44,727 nt of DNA from SZUA-365 sp034002405. Lineage in GTDB: Bacteria > Bacteroidota > Ignavibacteria > SZUA-365. The stretch lies in the NCBI GenBank assembly GCA_034002405.1, contig JAVFAS010000023.1, forward strand, positions 1-44,727, given 5' to 3'. This document shows positions 7,754 to 16,363 of this stretch, one piece after another (the stretch's first letter is position 1; each line of letters begins with the position of its first letter). The notes under the pieces are model-generated. The model did not search any database. It saw only the letters and a program-made list of their open reading frames with translations, and was not told the origin of the DNA. The translations under genes were made by a program, and so were the position numbers.

Positions 7754-10175
7754 GCCGCGCCTGCCTTCCCGGGGCGCCGTGGGATGGCTGCACCGCGCCA
7801 TTCAACAGGAACTGTCGATGCGCTTCCGTGTCCGAAAGCACGCGTTGTTGCTCGTCGTAATCGATGCCGCGCGTCCGGGGCTGGTCGAAGGACTCGGGAT
7901 GCAGATACTTCCCGCGGTCCGCGCCCGCTTTTTCCTGCTCCGGCACGATGCGGTTTTTCCGTGCCCACGCATCGTTGCGCACGCCGATCACCATCCAGGA
8001 AACCTCGAGTCCCGGCGTGCCGCCCGCGATGCGGAAACGGTTGTTCGTCACTTTCTCGGCGATGTAGGCATTCGCCCATCCACCGATGCACGTGAGTTGA
8101 TAGCGGATGTCGCGATTGAGCGCGTCGAAATAGGAGGGCAGTTCCACGACGGCCTGACCGTTGCCATCGAGCTCGGTGGTGCCGGAGTACATGGTGGTCA
8201 TTTCCGGACTCTCCACCGACACATGCACGAGATATTTTTCCTCGGGCTCCACCGGATGATCGATGAGAAATGATTTGCTGCCCCCGCTGATCGAGCCACT
8301 GACGGTCAGGTTGCCGGTGATCCGGACATTTCCGGTGAAATCGCCGGCGCGGGTCGCGTTGGCGAGGACGACATTGTTGCCGCCGGTGATGCTCACGGCA
8401 TAGACGCCACCGTTCTGATGCCCGAGCACGCCGTACCAGCTGCCGTTGTCGCCGAGCGCACCGTACTTGCCGCCGAGATAGCCGTGAATCGTGCCGGAGC
8501 TGCTTTCACCCTGAACGCCGGGATACATCGCATTGTCGCTTTTTCCGAACACACCTTGCTGGGTTTTCGAAATGCCGTACACGCCATATCCCATCACGCT
8601 GCGGCCGATCACTCCGAAGTCCTGGCCGTCACCCGCGACACCTGCATCCAGTGGGGCTGCGAACGAGGACGCTCCCTGCCGCCCATACAGGGCAACGCCA
8701 TTGTCGCTCGTGGCGACCGCGCCGTAGAGCTTGGTCCCCAGCGTGCAACTGTTCGCGTGCTTCGTGTTGGTCCCGATCACTCCCGCGGTGCCGTCGGCAT
8801 CGGCTTCTCCGTAAATGCCGGCCTTCCCGTCCTTCGTGGTTCTTCCGAAAATCGCGTGCGTGCCGTGGCTCACGCCGCCGACAGCAGTGCCGACATGTCC
8901 GAAACCAAAGATCGCCGTCGACAGGGTGCTGACGGCATACACGCCGGTATTATTTTCCGTTTCCGCTTCGATCCCGGCCGCATTGCCCGTGGTGCGGATG
9001 ACGATGCCCTGTTCCTCGAGTCCGACATCGACGGTGCCGGATGGAAAGCGCACACGCGTGGTGGCACCGTCCCCGGTGGTGTTGGTGATGGTGAACAGCG
9101 GCGGATCCGATTGATTCGCGGCACCGGCACCGGACCAGGGCAGGCTCAGTCCGCCCGAGGAGTTTGTCCATTCCAGGCTGCTTCCGTTCCAGCCAAGGAC
9201 CTGACCCGGCGCGGCGACATTCGCGGTGGCGAGTTTGGATTTTCCGATCTGCTCGTCCTTGATCATGGTGCCGTCGATTCCATGATGGGGGATGTTCAGC
9301 GTCACCTCGCTCGTCATGCCGCCTCCCTCGAGACCGTCGCCCGCGACGACGCTGACGATACCGCCGTTCACCCAACGGAGTCCGCTCGCGTCATACCCCA
9401 GCACCTGTCCGGGCCCCGGCGTATTGCTTGCGGCGAATTTTGTCGGACCGATGCCGCGGTCGGCGAGTGTCAGCGTGACGTCACCGCTGGTGCCACCGCC
9501 AGTGAGTCCCTCGCCGGCCGTGACCCCGGTGATGTCACCGCCACCCCCGCCCGGGGTCGCGGAAATCGTGATCGTGCTGCCGGCGGCACTGAGATTGACA
9601 TTGCTTCCCGCGGCGAGCGTGATGTCGTCATGCAGGCCGTTGAGACGTTTCACCACCTGACCGGCGCCAATCGCGTCGGCCGCGACCGCGCCATTCTTCA
9701 GTGTCGGGTTCGGATAGCTCCCGGTGAGATCCCCGCCCGCGGCGACGCCCGTGATGCTGAGCGCGCGGAAGGCGTACGGCGCGATGGTCAGCGCGGTACG
9801 CGGACCGAGCTCGGCCGCGCCGTCGACGCGGATGCCGAGCCAGTATTGCCGGTCGAACGCAAGACCGATCGGCGTCACGCTGCCGAGCCGTGCATTGAAC
9901 AGTCCGCCCGTCGTGGTGATGGTTTGCGATTCCGTCCACAGCGCGGTCCCACCGCTCTGGACATCGTAGATCGCGAAACTCAGTGCGTGATTTCCGTCGC
10001 CAAGCGGCTGTCCACCCGCATCGGTCAGCACGCCCTGGAAACTGATGACCTGGTCCTGCGCGAACGCCGCGGGTACGATGGCGAGCATGCACAGGGTCGT
10101 GAGAAACAGGATGGACACGAAGATCGAAAAACGCGCATGCGGTGTCCCTTGACGGCCGCGGTCAATACGGTGCAT
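7746..10175 (-). CDS. Exported fibre-like glycine-rich repeat protein
   Basis: 809 aa. The ATG at 10175 is chosen over 10190 because a strong AGGAGG lies 6 bases before it. Residues 10-40 are a signal peptide ending PAAFAQ. Residues 42-135 form a conserved-looking head domain (FQGVLTDAGGQPLGDGNH ... LTIAPYAFRA). Next come glycine-rich collar-like modules (VTAGEGLTGGGTSGDVTL, repeated), then many short Gly-Tyr/Val-Gly repeats of the GVYG / GVIG type resembling phage tail-fibre or trimeric-adhesin shafts (residues about 390-610). The C-terminal cap begins KSFLIDHPVEP and forms an intact beta-rich domain of about 190 residues. No enzyme motif was seen. It likely forms a surface fibre, with the small T9SS protein at 7217 as its coupled partner. 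The fibre idea is inference from repeat architecture. Confidence 0.75.
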   Translation of the reverse strand: MHRIDRGRQGTPHARFSIFVSILFLTTLCMLAIVPAAFAQDQVISFQGVLTDAGGQPLGDGNHALSFAIYDVQSGGTALWTESQTITTTGGLFNARLGSVTPIGLAFDRQYWLGIRVDGAAELGPRTALTIAPYAFRALSITGVAAGGDLTGSYPNPTLKNGAVAADAIGAGQVVKRLNGLHDDITLAAGSNVNLSAAGSTITISATPGGGGGDITGVTAGEGLTGGGTSGDVTLTLADRGIGPTKFAASNTPGPGQVLGYDASGLRWVNGGIVSVVAGDGLEGGGMTSEVTLNIPHHGIDGTMIKDEQIGKSKLATANVAAPGQVLGWNGSSLEWTNSSGGLSLPWSGAGAANQSDPPLFTITNTTGDGATTRVRFPSGTVDVGLEEQGIVIRTTGNAAGIEAETENNTGVYAVSTLSTAIFGFGHVGTAVGGVSHGTHAIFGRTTKDGKAGIYGEADADGTAGVIGTNTKHANSCTLGTKLYGAVATSDNGVALYGRQGASSFAAPLDAGVAGDGQDFGVIGRSVMGYGVYGISKTQQGVFGKSDNAMYPGVQGESSSGTIHGYLGGKYGALGDNGSWYGVLGHQNGGVYAVSITGGNNVVLANATRAGDFTGNVRITGNLTVSGSISGGSKSFLIDHPVEPEEKYLVHVSVESPEMTTMYSGTTELDGNGQAVVELPSYFDALNRDIRYQLTCIGGWANAYIAEKVTNNRFRIAGGTPGLEVSWMVIGVRNDAWARKNRIVPEQEKAGADRGKYLHPESFDQPRTRGIDYDEQQRVLSDTEAHRQFLLNGAVQPSHGAPGRQARHE

Positions 10176-10440
10176 AGGAAACCTCCTCATAGGTGCTGCA
10201 ATCGTTTCATTGCAGGGCTGGATGGATGCCCGTTGCCCGCGGCGGCGCCGCGGGGTATATTAGGATGAGATCCTCTTATAATCGTATGCAGCAAACATAC
10301 ACGATCGGTGGGCGGGATGCAAGCGATCGTGGCGGGTGGGGTGATCGTCCGGCACGCACACCATCACGCCATGCGTAACTCCCGTGCATGGTCGGTGTGT
10401 TTCCGGACTGGAATGGTGTGGGGTGTCGCCCGGACGCCCG
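10176..10440. other. Intergenic region upstream of the fibre-like gene
   Basis: 265 bases between the end of prfC and the start of the fibre-like gene, both on the minus strand. It is locally AT-richer around 10260-10305 and holds a small palindrome (GTATG ... CATAC at 10286-10302). The promoter of the 10175 gene should be here, but I could not fix a -35/-10 pair convincingly. Confidence 0.5.
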
Positions 10441-12027
10441 TTATTCCATCTTGAACTCGGATGTCGTATGGAAACGCATGCTCTTGAACATCTCCTGCGC
10501 GGCGTTGAAGGACCAGCTGCCCTCCGGCAGGTACACCGGGTGTTCGTCCTTGTCATAGGCAATGTGCCGCGTCTGAAGTTTCATGAAGCGCGCGAGTTCG
10601 TCGCGGTCGTCGCTGGTGAACCAGAAGGCTTTGTACACGTTCATCAGCCGGAAGTCCGCGGTCGCGCCATATTCCTCGCGCAGACGGAACAGGATGACCT
10701 CGTACTGCAGTTCGCCGACCGTCCCGACGATCTTCTCGTTGCCATCCTGCCGCGTGAACAGCTGCGCGACACCTTCGTCGGTGAGCTGACGAATGCCTTT
10801 TTCGAGCTGCTTCGATTTGAACGGGTCGCGGTTGACGACGAGTTTGAAAATTTCCGGAGAGAAACGCGGAATGCCCCTGAAGGCGAGATCCTCGCCCTGC
10901 GTGAGGGTGTCACCGATCTTGAAGTTCCCGGTGTCGTGCAGCCCCACCACGTCGCCCGGCCAGGCCTCGTCGACGACCGTGCGTTCGTTGGCCATGAACG
11001 CCGTGGGCGCGGTGAAGCGGAGTTCCTTGCCCAGGCGCGTGTGCCGGTAGAAGGCGCCGCGTTCGAAGCGTCCCGAACAGACGCGGCAAAAGGCGATGCG
11101 CGCGCGGTGATTGGGATCGAGATTCGCGTGGATTTTGAAAATGAAGCCCGTGAAGGTGTCTTCGTCGGGCTGGACCACACGCGTGGAGGTTTCGCGCGGG
11201 AGCGGGGAGGGGGCGATGTCGACGAAGGTGTCGAGAAGATCCTTCACCCCGAAATTGTTCAGCGCGCTGCCGAAGAACACCGGGGCGAGGTAGCCATCGC
11301 GGTAATGCGACACGTCGAAGGGTTCGTACATCGCATCGATCAGGTCGAGCTCCTCACGGAGTTTCGCGGCGGCCGTGGCGCCGACCTGTTCGTCGAGCAC
11401 CGCGCTGTCACGGTCTTCGATCACTACGACATCGTCACTGACCTCGGTCTTGTTCGGGGAGAACAGCGCGAGCTGCCGCCGGTGCAGGTTGTAAACGCCC
11501 TGAAAATCCCGTCCCATGCCGATGGGCCAACTGAGCGGACGCGTATGGATGCCGAGTTCCCGCTCGAGTTCATCGAGCAACGCGAACGGTTCGTGTCCCT
11601 CGCGATCGAGTTTGTTGACGAACGCGATGACGGGTGTCGACCGCATCCGACAGACGTCCATCAGCTTGCGTGTCTGTTCCTCCACGCCCTTGGCGGCGTC
11701 GATGACGAGGATGACACTGTCCACCGCCGTGAGCGTGCGGTAGGTGTCCTCGGCGAAATCCTTGTGCCCCGGGGTGTCGAGAATCGTGATCTTGTGCCCG
11801 CGATATTCGAAGCCCATGACCGACGTGGCCACCGAAATGCCGCGCTGCTTCTCGATTTCCATGAAATCGGAGGTGGCGGTCTTGCGAATCTTGTTGTTCT
11901 TCACGGCGCCCGCGGTGTGGATGGCGCCGCCGAACAGCAGCAGCTTCTCGGTGAGTGTCGTTTTTCCCGCGTCGGGATGGCTGATGATGCCGAAGGTACG
12001 TCGGCGTATGCGTTCGGAATGATCCAT
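10441..12027 (-). CDS. prfC: Peptide chain release factor 3 (RF3)
   Basis: 528-aa translational GTPase that removes RF1/RF2 from the ribosome after peptide release. The N-terminal G domain has the P-loop SHPDAGKTTLTEKLL (residues 16-30), switch region RGISVATSVM, DTPGHKDF and NKLDRE. Domains II and III follow, ending in the family-typical HIAYDKDEHPVYL region, and the length is that of typical RF3. It is the only gene on its strand with a TATATT box just upstream (12033-12038), only 5 bases from the ATG. The gene is intact even though the DNA beyond its 5' side is decayed. Confidence 0.97.
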   Translation of the reverse strand: MDHSERIRRRTFGIISHPDAGKTTLTEKLLLFGGAIHTAGAVKNNKIRKTATSDFMEIEKQRGISVATSVMGFEYRGHKITILDTPGHKDFAEDTYRTLTAVDSVILVIDAAKGVEEQTRKLMDVCRMRSTPVIAFVNKLDREGHEPFALLDELERELGIHTRPLSWPIGMGRDFQGVYNLHRRQLALFSPNKTEVSDDVVVIEDRDSAVLDEQVGATAAAKLREELDLIDAMYEPFDVSHYRDGYLAPVFFGSALNNFGVKDLLDTFVDIAPSPLPRETSTRVVQPDEDTFTGFIFKIHANLDPNHRARIAFCRVCSGRFERGAFYRHTRLGKELRFTAPTAFMANERTVVDEAWPGDVVGLHDTGNFKIGDTLTQGEDLAFRGIPRFSPEIFKLVVNRDPFKSKQLEKGIRQLTDEGVAQLFTRQDGNEKIVGTVGELQYEVILFRLREEYGATADFRLMNVYKAFWFTSDDRDELARFMKLQTRHIAYDKDEHPVYLPEGSWSFNAAQEMFKSMRFHTTSEFKME

Positions 12028-12032
12028 CCCTC

Positions 12033-12038
12033 AATATA
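12033..12038 (-). promoter_or_regulatory. Putative -10 box of prfC (leaderless arrangement)
   Basis: TATATT on the minus strand, followed by GAGGG and then the prfC ATG. With the usual 6-8 base -10 to +1 distance, transcription would start at or inside the ATG. No clear -35 was found. The GAGGG could instead act as a Shine-Dalgarno site if transcription starts further upstream. Confidence 0.4.
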
Positions 12039-12053
12039 CGGGTGTGGACAGAA

Positions 12054-12885
12054 CTATGAAAAATGCAAGACGATCCGCGTCCCCACCCCGACGTCGCTGC
12101 GGAGTTCCCAGCGGACGGCATTCGCCTCGAGATGATGAATGGCGATGGACATCCCGAGCCCGATGCCCTGGTATTTTTTCGTGAAGCCCTCGCTTTCCTG
12201 CGAAAACGGTTCGCGGAGCCGGGCGAGGTAGTCAGAAGACATTCCGATCCCGGTATCCGAAATGCTCAGGACGACGCCCTCTTCGTTTTGGCGGAGTCGA
12301 ATATCAATGCCGCCGCGCTCGGTGAATTTCACGGCATTGTCGATCAGATGCGCGATCGCGACACGGAGGCTTTCGACGTCGCCGCGCACCGTCATGGAGG
12401 GCTGGTCCGAAAGAAAGACGAACGCGAGGCCCCGCCGTCGCGCCTCCGCGCGGGTGTGATCGATCATCCCCGCCATCATCTCCGCGATGTCGAAATCCTG
12501 CCACAGGCGCTCGTAGGTTCCGCTCTGGATCCGTGCGATTTCGAGAATGGAATGCACCGTGCGCAGCAACCGCGCCCCGCCTTCCGAGACCGCGTCGAAA
12601 TACTCCGCGTATTCGCCATCGTGCGCGAGGGGACAGGTCTCCCGGATGAGGGCGTTGTGCCCGTGAATGTCCGATTCCTTCCGCGTTCCGCCGTGCGAGC
12701 ACCTCCGCCAGTTGTTTGCGATTGTGCCGGATATGCAGTCCCGCGCCGGTGATCGCCATGAGCAGGAGCACGAAACCCAGGGAAATGTACATACGCGTGC
12801 GCAGCGGTGCGAGGATTTCTTCCTCGCTCACCTGTGATGCCAGAACCCATGGAGTTCCGGAAACCGGTCCCACGAATGCGCGGGT
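12054..12885 (-). pseudogene. Decayed sensor histidine kinase without its H-box
   Basis: Remnant of a membrane sensor kinase. Reading 5' to 3' on the minus strand: the tail of an extracytoplasmic sensor domain (GTPWVLASQVSEEEIL), one membrane helix (MYISLGFVLLLMAITGAGL) and a short coiled segment ending LARRNAE near 12680. The frame then shifts, and it resumes at 12674 with SDIHGHNALIRE, GGARLLRTVHSILEIARIQ and an intact HATPase domain (N-box HLIDNAVKFTE, DTGIGM, GIGLGMSIA) to the stop at 12054. The stretch that should hold SHE(L/I)RTPL, including the phospho-acceptor His, is missing at the frame break. An out-of-frame deletion explains both. The 5' sensor part is also gone, so no functional kinase can be made. 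Residues after 12569 could in theory be translated alone. Confidence 0.8.
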
Positions 12886-13030
12886 CGATGGACGAGACCC
12901 AGGTCTGAAATACAGCAAAACCCACGGGAAATGCAACCGACCAAGAATCGGAACGGGCTTGCTTCTCTCCGCGCGCGCATGCAATATGCATCGTCGCATC
13001 CATCACGGTACTTCTCCCGGGCATGAACAG

Positions 13031-13310
13031 CCGATCCATCTCGCCATGCTGCTGTTCGTGCTCCTGTTCCGTCGTGCGTACCGCAACATCAGGCAACCCG
13101 TGATCGCCAACCGGCGGTATTCGCCGGGCTGGACCGTCGCCACGTTCTGCATTCCGGGCGTGAACGTGGTCATGCCATACCTCGTCGTGCGCGAGATCTG
13201 CAAATGCAGCCGTACACTGGTCCGCACGCATGGTGACGGCCACTGGGAGGACGAACGCACGCCGGGGGTGCTCCCCGTATGGTGGTTCACAACGCGCGCC
13301 GTTCGCCCCA
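13031..13310 (+). pseudogene. Remnant of a DUF4328 membrane protein
   Basis: The plus frame shows a recognisable DUF4328 core: AMLLFVLLFRRAYRN, then RRYSPGWTVATFCIPGVN, then VVMPYLVVREI, and TPGVLPVWW near 13270. In this family these correspond to the W.YRAYRN helix end, the SPGWAVGWFFIP motif and the PY.V.REIW motif. The N-terminal helices and any credible start are missing, and after about 13310 the frame continues without family-like sequence. I read it as a 5'-truncated, dead gene. Its missing 5' end faces the missing 5' end of the kinase remnant, about 150 bases away. Confidence 0.65.
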
Positions 13311-13502
13311 CCGCATGGTGTCACGTGTCGCGCGAATCCCTCCCCCGGGCGGCGGGACTTGCGTTTGGACGGGCAGTTCCGCATGTTTGGCACATACTGA
13401 TATTCAGAGCCGGATCTCCTGTTGCTTCATCCGCCGCGCGAACGCGGGGCGGTGACATGGGGAGACGCCACACGAATCACACGCACATTTCGGGAGTCGT
13501 GT

Positions 13503-15488
13503 ATGAAATCGAATCCTCAAGTTCTTGGATGCTGGCGGACGCTGCTGCTGTGCGCTTCCCTCGGCCTCACGATGCTCGTGGTCCCCGCGGAGGGACAAGA
13601 GTTCCAGGAAATCGACGGCTACGGTTGGTCGCGCGGGATCAATCTCGCCACGCCGGCGATCACCGACCTCGACGGCAACGGATTGTTGGATCTTATTGTT
13701 GGAAGTAACTACAGTGGTCTGGGATGGTGGGAGCAGACGGCACCCCGGGCGGAAACCTTCCGTCGTGTCGATCGGGAGTTCCTGCCGCGTGAGCGGGAGT
13801 CACGGTGGGCGCCCCTGCTGGTCGATCTCGACGGGAATGGCCGGAAGGATATTCTCATGGGCGTGAGCGGTGGGTACATCCTGTGGTATGAGGAAAGCAC
13901 CGCCGGAAATCTGGAGTTTCCTCTGGTCACCGATCGCGTGGGGGGGTTGTCCTTCGACGCGAACGGCCGTCTGTGGCTCGGGGATTTGGATGGTGACGGC
14001 CGGCGCGATCTGCTGGTCGGGAGCTCCGCACCGGAAATACGGCGGTATGTGCAGCGTACCCCGTTCGGCACGGACTTCGACCGCGTCCGGAGTCTCGTGT
14101 ATTCGGAATGGCATGGCGCGTATCATCATCCGTTCCCGTACGATCTCGACGGCGATGGCGTGCTGGAGATGATCGTGAGTATCCACGAAGGAAATGTGTT
14201 ACTCTATCGGCAGGATCCGGTCGTGAAGGACTCGTTTCTGCTCGTCACGAAGAATTGGAGCGGGATCACGGATGCGTATTACGGCGCACCCGCGATCACG
14301 GATATCGATGACGATGGCCTGCTGGACCTTTATATCGGGACGCTCGCCGGACACGTGCAGCATTACGAGCAGCCGTCCATCGGCGCGATCGATGGATGGG
14401 TGCAACGCGGCACGAATGTCATCGGGACCTGGGATTTCGGCCTCAACAACTCCGGGTTTATCGCGGATCTCGACCGGGACGGCCGTCTCGATGTCATCCG
14501 TTCCGAGGTCACCGAAGACACGGAACCCGTCCACCGTCCGCTGCAGCATTTCCGCCAGCAGCGCGTGGGAAGCTACGAAGTCGAGTATGTCGGAACATTC
14601 AGTGGTCTGACGATGCGGATCAACGAATCCGCGACCATCACGGATCTGGAGTCCGATGGCCAACTTGACTTGCTGGTGTATCGGTTGAGCCAGGGACTCG
14701 AACACTACCGCCAAAGCGCGGTCGATCCGTTCCATTTCGATCTGGTGACGGGGGAATTTCTTCCCGGGATGTTCATCACCCACCCGTCCATTCCCACCTG
14801 TCATGATATCGATGGAAACGGACGAATGGATCTGATTCTCGCCTGTACGGACCGGCGGCTTTTCCGCTACGAGGCGGACGGGCCCGGTTCGCTCACGTTC
14901 ACGCTCGTCGAGGACCCCTGGCTCAAAAGTTCCGAGTACTATCCCGCGGTCTGTTTTTTCGACTACGAAAACGACGGTGTGCTCGACATGGTTCAGGGAA
15001 CACAGGATGGCAAGCTTCGGCACTGGCGGCAGACCGCCGCGGGATCGACGACGTTCGCGCGCGTGGACTCGCCCATCTCGCGAATTCTCGCCGGGGGAAA
15101 ATCCCAACCTTCGGTGTTCGATGTCAATGGAGACGGTCGTGACGACCTGGTTGTCGTCGACGGTTCGGGCGGAATTTCCCTCTTCGTCGATGAAGGACCG
15201 AATGCCGTGCAAACCATCCCGCGGCCGGTGAACGGTCCGGAACTCCTCGCTCCGTACCCGCAGCCGGCGGAGATGCAGTTGGTCATTCCCTACCGCGCAC
15301 CCGTGGCGAGCGAAGTAACGCTCATCCTGAGTGACCTGCTCGGCCGGGAGCGTTACCGCGTCCAGGTCGCGGCGCGATCGGACATCCAAACCACGACGAT
15401 CCCGGTGTCGGCGCTTGTCCCGGGTGTGTATCAGCTACGCGCCGTGCAGGGGAATGTCATGACGCAGCGGATGGTTGTGGTCGAGTAA
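13503..15488 (+). CDS. Secreted FG-GAP/VCBS propeller protein with T9SS sorting domain
   Basis: 661 aa from the ATG at 13503, which opens straight into a signal peptide (TLLLCASLGLTMLVVPAEGQ); a longer in-frame ORF begins at 13422 but adds only charged sequence. About ten calcium-loop repeats of the form D-x-D-G-x-G-x-x-D (such as DLDGNGLLDLIVG, DLDGDGRRDLLVG, DIDGNGRMDLILA, DVNGDGRDDLVVV) span residues 40-570. These are FG-GAP/VCBS blades of a beta-propeller that usually binds calcium and glycans or proteins. The last 80 residues form a T9SS-like sorting module (VTLILSDLLGRERYRV, LVPGVYQLRAV). It probably sits on the cell surface. It is the third T9SS cargo in the first 16 kb, but it is transcribed alone. 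Confidence 0.82.
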   Translation: MKSNPQVLGCWRTLLLCASLGLTMLVVPAEGQEFQEIDGYGWSRGINLATPAITDLDGNGLLDLIVGSNYSGLGWWEQTAPRAETFRRVDREFLPRERESRWAPLLVDLDGNGRKDILMGVSGGYILWYEESTAGNLEFPLVTDRVGGLSFDANGRLWLGDLDGDGRRDLLVGSSAPEIRRYVQRTPFGTDFDRVRSLVYSEWHGAYHHPFPYDLDGDGVLEMIVSIHEGNVLLYRQDPVVKDSFLLVTKNWSGITDAYYGAPAITDIDDDGLLDLYIGTLAGHVQHYEQPSIGAIDGWVQRGTNVIGTWDFGLNNSGFIADLDRDGRLDVIRSEVTEDTEPVHRPLQHFRQQRVGSYEVEYVGTFSGLTMRINESATITDLESDGQLDLLVYRLSQGLEHYRQSAVDPFHFDLVTGEFLPGMFITHPSIPTCHDIDGNGRMDLILACTDRRLFRYEADGPGSLTFTLVEDPWLKSSEYYPAVCFFDYENDGVLDMVQGTQDGKLRHWRQTAAGSTTFARVDSPISRILAGGKSQPSVFDVNGDGRDDLVVVDGSGGISLFVDEGPNAVQTIPRPVNGPELLAPYPQPAEMQLVIPYRAPVASEVTLILSDLLGRERYRVQVAARSDIQTTTIPVSALVPGVYQLRAVQGNVMTQRMVVVE

Positions 15489-15518
15489 GCCGTCCCTGGA
15501 ATCACGAGGCAACACCAG

Positions 15519-15547
15519 CGGGCGCGTGGCCGGAGTCCGCGCGCCCG
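15519..15547. terminator. Hairpin between convergent genes
   Basis: An 8-bp GC stem (15519-15526 with 15540-15547, arm CGGGCGCG) lies between the convergent ends of the FG-GAP gene (15488) and the deacylase gene (15572). There is no T-run on either strand, so function as an intrinsic terminator is uncertain. Confidence 0.4.
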
Positions 15548-15571
15548 TTGATGTGCATCAGCAGTCCATGG

Positions 15572-16039
15572 TTATTCGTGTACCGAGAATCGGATGATGG
15601 TTGGCTGCACGAGTCGCTGAAAATCCACGAGAGGGAGGCGGATCAGCTCGCGATGGGTCCCGGCGTTGAACGCGATGGTGTCGTCCTCGGTCAGCTTCTG
15701 CGCCACGTACACCGGCATCCCGTAGAGATTGCCAAACGGCGGCATCGCCCCGAGTTCGCACTGCGGAAACAGATCCGCGAATTCACGCTCCCGCGCCAAC
15801 GTCACATGGTCGGCGCCAATCGCCTCGCGCAGGAGGCCGAAATCGACCTGATACGATGCGGGCAGCACGGCCATGGCCATTTTCCCATCGACCTTGATCA
15901 TCACGCATTTCGCCATCTCGTCGCCCGGGATGTGCGCGGACTGCGCCACTTCCTGGGCGGTGTAGGCCGTCGAGTGCAGTATCGAGACATACTTGATGCC
16001 TTCCCTGTCAAGGAATTCCTTGAGACGCTGAACGGGCAT
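15572..16039 (-). CDS. YbaK/ProX-type aminoacyl-tRNA deacylase domain protein
   Basis: 155-aa cytoplasmic protein of the YbaK/prolyl-tRNA-synthetase-associated domain family, which hydrolyses mischarged aminoacyl-tRNAs. The start at 16039 is fixed by GGAGG 6 bases upstream; the open frame continues further upstream only as basic low-complexity sequence read through a repeat. Family marks are the conserved Lys in the second strand region (MAKCVMIKVDGKM), the helix VDFGLLREAIGADHVTLARE, and the ELGAMPPFGNLYGMPVYV segment, equivalent to the GxxxPFG substrate-pocket motif. The amino acid specificity cannot be read from sequence. It is a single-gene unit. Confidence 0.85.
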   Translation of the reverse strand: MPVQRLKEFLDREGIKYVSILHSTAYTAQEVAQSAHIPGDEMAKCVMIKVDGKMAMAVLPASYQVDFGLLREAIGADHVTLAREREFADLFPQCELGAMPPFGNLYGMPVYVAQKLTEDDTIAFNAGTHRELIRLPLVDFQRLVQPTIIRFSVHE

Positions 16040-16185
16040 GGGATCCTCCGCTGGAAAACCGCCGGACTTCCGCCGGGGACGCCGGGAGAAGATGGGGGTG
16101 GTGGCAGGATAGTGGTGTATGCAGTGGATACTACGCAGTTTCCCCTGCAAAGTCAAGCGGCGACGATGGCGCGGTGACATCCTGC

Positions 16186-16250
16186 GCGGATGCCCGATGC
16201 GCGGATGCCCGATGCGCGGATGCCCGATGCGCGGATGCCCGATGCGCGGA
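16186..16250. repeat. 15-bp tandem repeat, 4.3 copies
   Basis: The unit GCGGATGCCCGATGC is repeated four times without change (16186-16245), plus a partial GCGGA. Perfect identity between copies suggests a recent slippage expansion. A 15-base unit keeps any frame open, which explains the long open frames crossing it. It lies between the two divergent starts. Confidence 0.95.
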
Positions 16251-16317
16251 GTATTCCCGCGTGAGCCGCGCGGGACGCGACGGCGGTCGCACGCTTCCTG
16301 CTTCAACCCTGCCGTTG

Positions 16318-16323
16318 TATATT
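16318..16323 (+). promoter_or_regulatory. Putative -10 box for the DUF3883 gene
   Basis: TATATT with TTCCTG 17 bases upstream (16295-16300), giving a leader of about 35 bases to the ATG at 16364. The -35 match is weak. Confidence 0.4.
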
Positions 16324-16363
16324 GTCTGAACGCACACCTCCGTCATCACATGGGATCGGCATC

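Larger units (their letters stand above)
16040..16363. other. Divergent intergenic region with a tandem repeat
   Basis: 324 bases between the start of the YbaK-type gene (minus) and the start of the DUF3883 gene (plus). It holds the deacylase Shine-Dalgarno next to 16045, the 15-bp repeat array at 16186-16250, and a TATATT box at 16318 for the plus-strand gene. No small gene with a credible start was found. Confidence 0.6.

Noticed and set aside
8418..10268. A 616-codon open frame antisense to the fibre-like gene
   Set aside because: It mirrors the third-codon GC pattern of the true minus-strand gene, gives Arg/Gly/Asp-rich protein without motifs, and lacks a ribosome site.
12716..13708. A 330-codon plus-strand open frame as one gene
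   Set aside because: Only 13031-13310 resembles a protein family (DUF4328). The first part is antisense to the kinase remnant and the last part overlaps the FG-GAP start in another frame.
16186..16250. CRISPR or coding tandem repeat in the YbaK-type protein
   Set aside because: Direct 15-base copies without spacers. The deacylase start with GGAGG is at 16039, so the repeat is upstream and not translated.
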